Shown here piece after piece: positions 59,167-64,000 of a DNA stretch of 64,000 bases. The stretch comes from Paragyromitra xinjiangensis. Taxonomy: Eukaryota > Ascomycota > Pezizomycetes > Pezizales > Discinaceae. A program made the position numbers and the translations under genes. The notes below the pieces were generated by a model, which saw only the letters and a program-made list of their open reading frames with translations, did not search any database and was not told the DNA's origin. The stretch lies in assembly GCA_038503065.1 (NCBI GenBank), contig JBCAMK010000005.1, positions 2,418,001 to 2,482,000 on the forward strand, given 5' to 3'. Numbering within the stretch: the first letter of the stretch is position 1; each line of letters starts with the position of its first letter.

Positions 59167-62100
59167 ATGCCAGCTCCGGGTTTTGGCTACTCGGTCGGGG
59201 ACTTCATCGCTACGATTGAACTGATCGTCAAAGTTGTCGCGGCATTCAAAGACAGCGGCGGCGCATCCGCCGAATACCAGCAGGTGGTCCAAGAGCTCGA
59301 GACTCTCCTCCAGCTGCTGAAGCATATTGACACTATAAAATCCACCGAGAGTAACCTTGCCCATGTGAATGCCATCAAGGGTGTGGCGCTCAGCATCCAG
59401 GAGCCACTACAGAAGTTCTTGGACAAAGTCACTAAACGGTATGGCTCGCTGGGCGCAAACCAACAAAAGGGGCGTGGTGCGCTTGGGTTATGTGCTGGGC
59501 TATCAACGGCAGGGAGGAAGGTACAATGGGCGGTCGTCATGGAGAAGGACATAGCGAAGCTTCGAGCAACGGTCGGAACGAGCGTGAGCAGCATACTTCT
59601 ATTGCTAAACATAAGCCATCTGTAAGTAGTACCAGCTCTGAGAGAAGGAAATGATTATAATGGTGTTGTAGGGAGGCAACCTCATTCATTGAGAAATTGG
59701 CAAAGAAGAACCAACAGACCCTAGAGACGGGGAGTGCGGAACTCCAGAAAGAATTAGTATCACAGCGAAAGAAGACAGAGAGCCACCTGTTAGGACAGAC
59801 GAATCTTATAAACGGCGTGAAAGCCGATATCAAGGATCTTACCACCGTGTCAAAAATTAATGCGGACCGGCTAGGCATTATCGAGCGACAGCAGAATCGA
59901 GATTCTGCTATGGTTATGCACTTCCTAGAGTTCATAAAGTCACTAGTCATAAGGTATGATTAATTTTTATTGATCCCGTTAGGGATGTGGATATGTGGCT
60001 GCGAACACCTATATATTCAACTATACCGCATCGCCTTTAACCTTCACGCCCTCTCACCTATCAGCAGGCAGGCCTTTTAACTCCAACACCCCCACAACAT
60101 ACTCGGTACCAAATGCTCCCGGGATGGGGGCAAGCAACAATTCATTCATACAAGCAATATATCCTGCTATCATCCGCCATTTCTTGTACCGGAAAAATCT
60201 TATGATGTGATTTCGGGTTATTATAGAGGAATTGCAGGCTAACAAAACTTATGGATAATTAGTCTTAGAAGCGTTTTTCCGATGATTTACGAACTTTTAT
60301 GCAGAATGATGTGAGTATTTCCAGAATTTTCTCGTAGGGGTTTTTTTTAGCTTACCCGATTATTACTTGCAGATTGAACAACCTACAACTATACGCCTTG
60401 CTAGTAAGCTTGCAAGCTACAATATCTCAGATGCCGACCATGCTTCTGTCAGATAACATTCACTTTGAAGATGTTCTGGGCCGTACCAGGTCATTGCCAT
60501 ACCAGTCATTCCGGTATTGGAAGGTAAGGACAGACTGCGAGTCCCCATGGCCAGCCGATCCCATTTCTGCCATTCCATCACACCTAGTCACCCAAGATAA
60601 TATCTACTGCCTAAATGAACATTGGAATATTCCCCTATCGCCAAATTCTGACTAAATAAAACAAAACAGGTCTTCAAGACATTCTTGGAATGCGAATTCG
60701 AGGATCTCCCAGGCGAACAGAATGTTCGTCATGGCAAATACCACATCGTGAACGCAAAATTTGAGAACTTTTTAATTGGCGAAAAAGAATGGGGCCAGAA
60801 GGTGTTTCCTGGTTCACGGCTGAATATGTCTGTGATTATCGAGAGCTTGCGCCGGAGGAAGGGCTCGTGCCCTGTGCAGCGGTGTTTAGGTAAAAGCAGG
60901 TTATCCGGAGGGCCATCTCCATTCTTCGTGTGGTTAGTGGTTTGCGTCATTTTATTTCCGGGCCACCAAACACTGACTGACTGACTGACCGCAGCTCTAA
61001 ATGTGGGCTGAAGTTCACCGAACCACGCCAATCAACCCAAGCAACAATCATTGAAATGAAGAACATCCCGGGTGCAGCATCGAAATCGTCTGACAGAGCA
61101 GGAAAAGGGAGGGGATCCCGCAACCCACCCAAGGCTCTTGTATCCCAGAGCAACCATAGTGGTAGAAGAGGGGAGAACAATGATGATAGACTTCAACGTC
61201 AAGCTGAACTCAGAAACATGAAGGCAGAAATGCGGAAAAGAGAAGTTCATGAAATCTTGAATTTCAAGAGGATACACATCTCTACTATTCAAAGTGTGAG
61301 AGCTGTGCCGGATGATTCAAAAGATGACGCGAAGGGAGGCTCAAAGGATAAGGAAGTGAATTTAGCACCTCTGCACAACGCGGCACGTACTGGAAACGCA
61401 ACGCTTGTGCAACTATTGCTCGAGGAAGGGACTGACGTCATGGAAAAGTCTGGACATGAGTGGACCGCACTTCACTATGCAGCTGCAGATGGGCACGAAC
61501 AGGTGGTGCAGTTGCTGCTTGAGAACGGGGCAGACATCATGGCAGAAGAGGTAGATAGGTGGACCGCACTACACCTGGCAGCCGATAGCGGACACGAACA
61601 AGTGGTGCAGTTGCTGCTTGAGAACGGGGCAGGCATCATGGCAGAAGAGAAAGATAGGTGGACCGCACTACACGCGGCAGCCGACAAAGGACACGAACAG
61701 GTGGTGCAGTTGCTGCTTGAGAACGGGGCAGACATCATGGCAGAAGAGGTAGATAGGTGGACCGCACTACACCTGGCAGCCAATAGCGGACACGAACAGG
61801 TGGTGCAGTTGCTGCTTGAGAACGGGACAGACATCATGGCAGAAGGGGGTAGAGATAGGTTGACCGCACTACACCTGGCAGCCAATAAAGGACACGAACA
61901 GGTGGTGCAGTTGCTGCTTGAGAACGGGGCAGACATCATGGCAGAATGGGGTGAAGATAGGTGGACTGCACTGCACACGGCAGCCAATGAAGGGCACGAA
62001 CAGGTGGTGCAGTTGCTGCTTGAGAACGGGGCAGACATCATGGCAGAATGGGGTGAAGATAGGTGGACCGCACTGCACACGGCAGCCAATAGCGGATACG

Positions 62101-62732
62101 AACAGGTGGTGCAGTTGCTGCTTGAGAACGGGGCAGACATCATGGCAGAAGAGGTAGATAGGTGGACCGCACTACACCTGGCAGCCAATCAAGGACACGA
62201 ACAGGTGGTGCAGTTGCTGCTTGAGAACGGGGCAGACATCATGGCAGAAGAGAAAGATAGGTGGACCGCACTACACACGGCAGCCGATAGCGGACACGAA
62301 CAAGTGGTGCAGTTGCTGCTTGAGAACGGGGCAGGCATCATGGCAGAAGAGAAAGATAGGTGGACCGCACTACACCTGGCAGCCGACAAAGGACACGAAC
62401 AGGTGGTGCAGTTGCTGCTTGAGAACGGGGCAGACATCATGGCAGAAGAGGTAGATAGGTGGACCGCACTACACCTGGCAGCCAATAACGGACACGAACA
62501 GGTGGTGCAGTTGCTGCTTGAGAACGGGACAGACATCATGGCAGAAGGGGGTAGCGATAGGTTGACCGCACTACACGCGGCAGCCGACAAAGGACACGAA
62601 CAGGTGGTGCAGTTGCTGCTTGAGAACGGGGCAGATATCACGGCAGAGAACAAAAATGGACAGACAGCCCTGCACTTGGCGGCTCGTAGCGGGCATGAAC
62701 AGGTGGTTTCATTGCTTTCCAAGAAAGAGTAG
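59167..62732 (+). CDS. Fungal STAND-like N-domain, ubiquitin-like domain and 14 ankyrin repeats
   Basis: Proposed exons 59167-59621, 59672-59953, 60373-60523, 60670-60881 and 60995-62732 join in phase to 945 aa. The start MPAPGFGYSVGDFIATIELI is the typical opening of fungal NLR/STAND-like and ULD proteins. Helical and coiled-coil sequence to about 245 follows. Then comes a ubiquitin-like domain of the fungal ULD type (about 270-365: NIHFEDVLGRTRSLPYQSF, WGQKVFPGSRLNMSVII). A short Cys segment (CPVQ, KCGLKF) and a basic linker lead to ankyrin repeats at about 490-945. Intron 2 is long (419 nt). The last donor (GTGTTT at 60882) is weak, and the alternative GTAAAA site puts the ankyrins out of frame, so the join may be wrong and two genes are possible. 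No nucleotide-binding domain is seen. A role in recognition or signalling is inferred. Confidence 0.7.
61464..62640 (+). repeat. Nearly identical ankyrin-coding tandem repeat, 99/102-nt units
   Basis: Twelve consecutive units of 33 or 34 codons share the core GHEQVVQLLLENG almost without change, at DNA level as well. Units differ mainly at the residue before AA in TALHxAA, the next two residues, and the loop after IMAE. One diverged unit lies before the block and one truncated unit after it. Units 3-5 and 10-12, counting from the first ankyrin, resemble one another in order, pointing to duplication of a seven-unit block. Confidence 0.9.
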
Positions 62733-64000
62733 GAATCTCGGTATATAAGTGCGTACTTTCAACACCAGGCAAGACTACCAGGTTAGGGTAGAAAAGGTGG
62801 GGATATAACTGAATGGCTATTGCGTAGGAGGATTTCTTTAGGGCATATTACTATCTACTGATGATATATGTAACTACATATAACTAGTTTATGAAGTTTA
62901 TCAAGTTGGGCCTAAGGTCTGTTCTTTAAGCAGGTGGATCGTGGCCTACCTCAATTATGAATTGTTTGATGATTAACTAGGTAGATATTTTGCAATTTTC
63001 ACGACCTCGGCCCCGAGCCTTCAGAGTGGTCAACCTGAATCTCTGATGCGTATATACCGTAAGGCAGAATCCGCACTTTGGGCACACGAACCGTCTAACT
63101 AACAAGTCCGACTACATGTAGTAGTATTGGTAGCTACTCCTGAACTCAGAAAACAGCTCATAGAGTTTCTCTGGCCAATTCTAGAGGATGAGAATGGTAT
63201 TCCAGGTAGCTCGCAGTTCCCTAAGTGTCGAATAGAATGGGGATTTTCGTCAACTAAGCAGAAATCTGAATGTATTCGGTAGCAGAAGGAATGAAGAGAA
63301 AGAACAAACCATTTCTGCGTATATTAATATAGTTAATTAGGCAACTTCTACCATATTGTCCACCAATGTATGTCTCCGCCCTGGAGCCTCAGAGTATTCC
63401 GAATACACCTAATAGGCACCTGGATAATCTATAGCCATATACTATATACTAGTGGGTAAATATGTCTAACACTAAAGTTATGTGTAGGTAAGGTATCGAG
63501 TGATAGCCCATGAAGAAATATCAAATTCCTGCTTGGGCTTTGGAAAACTACGCAAAAAGTTGTAAAGAATAACCGACTCCAAAAACCCCACAGTTTCCTT
63601 CACATCAATGAAGCCTTTCTATCCAAGGCACCATGATATCAACCCAAATTACTCAGAGACTAGAAGCAACTCCACCGCCTGATATAGAAGCAACAAGCGA
63701 CATAAAAGAACATCGTTTCCCTACTATCCCTATGTTATCCATAAACCTTCAGCCCCAGAAAGATCAGCAATTTATCCTCACGTCTATCATTGATCCCAAC
63801 AACGTCTCATTCTAACGCGATCCTGCGAAAGAATGTGGCTATCTTGAGCGCCGCAGCAACAAGTGCGAAAAACGCTCCTGAAAGAGATTCTCTGCTGAGT
63901 TCCAACCCTTCATCCTGGGCTTTTTGTTCAGTTTAATGCAGGCATCAAACCGAAACTCATGGTTATTCTGGAGCTCACGGGGGGGTATTTAAATCTTACG
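62733..64000. other. Right end, no gene assigned
   Basis: Mostly AT-rich sequence. A 60-codon frame at 63633-63815 (MISTQITQRLEATPPPD) might be the first exon of a gene running out of the window, but there is no clear donor site. Nothing else is supported. Confidence 0.4.

Noticed and set aside
59954..60372. A 71-codon frame inside intron 2 of the ULD-ankyrin gene as an extra exon.
   Set aside because: The ULD family runs directly from the helical region into the segment starting NNLQLYALL, and the direct join keeps phase. The frame has no family match.
61475..62722. Two long minus-strand Cys/Ser-rich frames under the ankyrin array.
   Set aside because: They are shadows of the 99-nt ankyrin repeat. 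Their repetition follows the plus-strand codons and they have no start context or domain.

Overview
The window looks like nuclear DNA of a filamentous ascomycete (Pezizomycotina). The class cannot be fixed from sequence alone, although the gene families would fit Leotiomycetes. Coding genes are split by short introns, mostly 45-130 nt, with GTRNGT-like donors, YAG acceptors and occasional TGCTAAC-type branch sites. The gene content is typically fungal: a Zn2Cys6 regulator, a full-size PDR/ABCG pump, a DCL2-type Dicer without a visible PAZ domain, a ubiquitin-like (ULD)/ankyrin protein, and an AAA+ protein with a DUF7025-like region. Genes are sparse and long gene-poor stretches contain inverted-repeat (MITE-like) elements and gene relics. 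Spliced models below were assembled by hand from reading frame, splice-site phase and family alignment from memory.

Layout. 0-12 kb: an intact 9-exon MFS transporter (- strand); a small 4-exon protein made of two tandem copies of one module; a dead MFS transporter of the anion/cation symporter type; an intact 5-exon 2-oxoglutarate/Fe(II) oxygenase. 12.8-17.9 kb: a 9-exon Dicer-like gene, intact over both helicase halves and both RNase III domains. 18.7-19.7 kb: a broken short-chain dehydrogenase. 20.7-25.4 kb: a 1467-aa PDR-type ABC transporter (- strand). 25.4-30.4 kb: gene-poor, with one TA-flanked MITE. 30.4-34.2 kb: an intronless 1257-aa secreted protein whose bulk is a Gly/Ser-X-Pro triplet repeat. 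34.2-44.8 kb: gene-poor, with two inverted-repeat elements, a purine tract and a GGAT microsatellite. 44.9-47.4 kb: a Zn2Cys6 transcription factor. 50.4-62.7 kb: a polytopic membrane protein of unknown function, a divergent AAA+ ATPase, and a 945-aa protein with a fungal STAND-like N-terminus, a ULD and 14 nearly identical ankyrin repeats.

No operon-like or clearly clustered pathway is visible; each gene stands alone. The most unusual items are the freshly homogenised ankyrin array with variation confined to a few positions, the triplet-proline secreted protein bracketed by two copies of a Cys-x3-Cys motif, the duplicated small protein whose two modules share an intron position, and four inverted-repeat elements. 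Two of these elements lie about 100 bp upstream of the AAA+ and ankyrin start codons.
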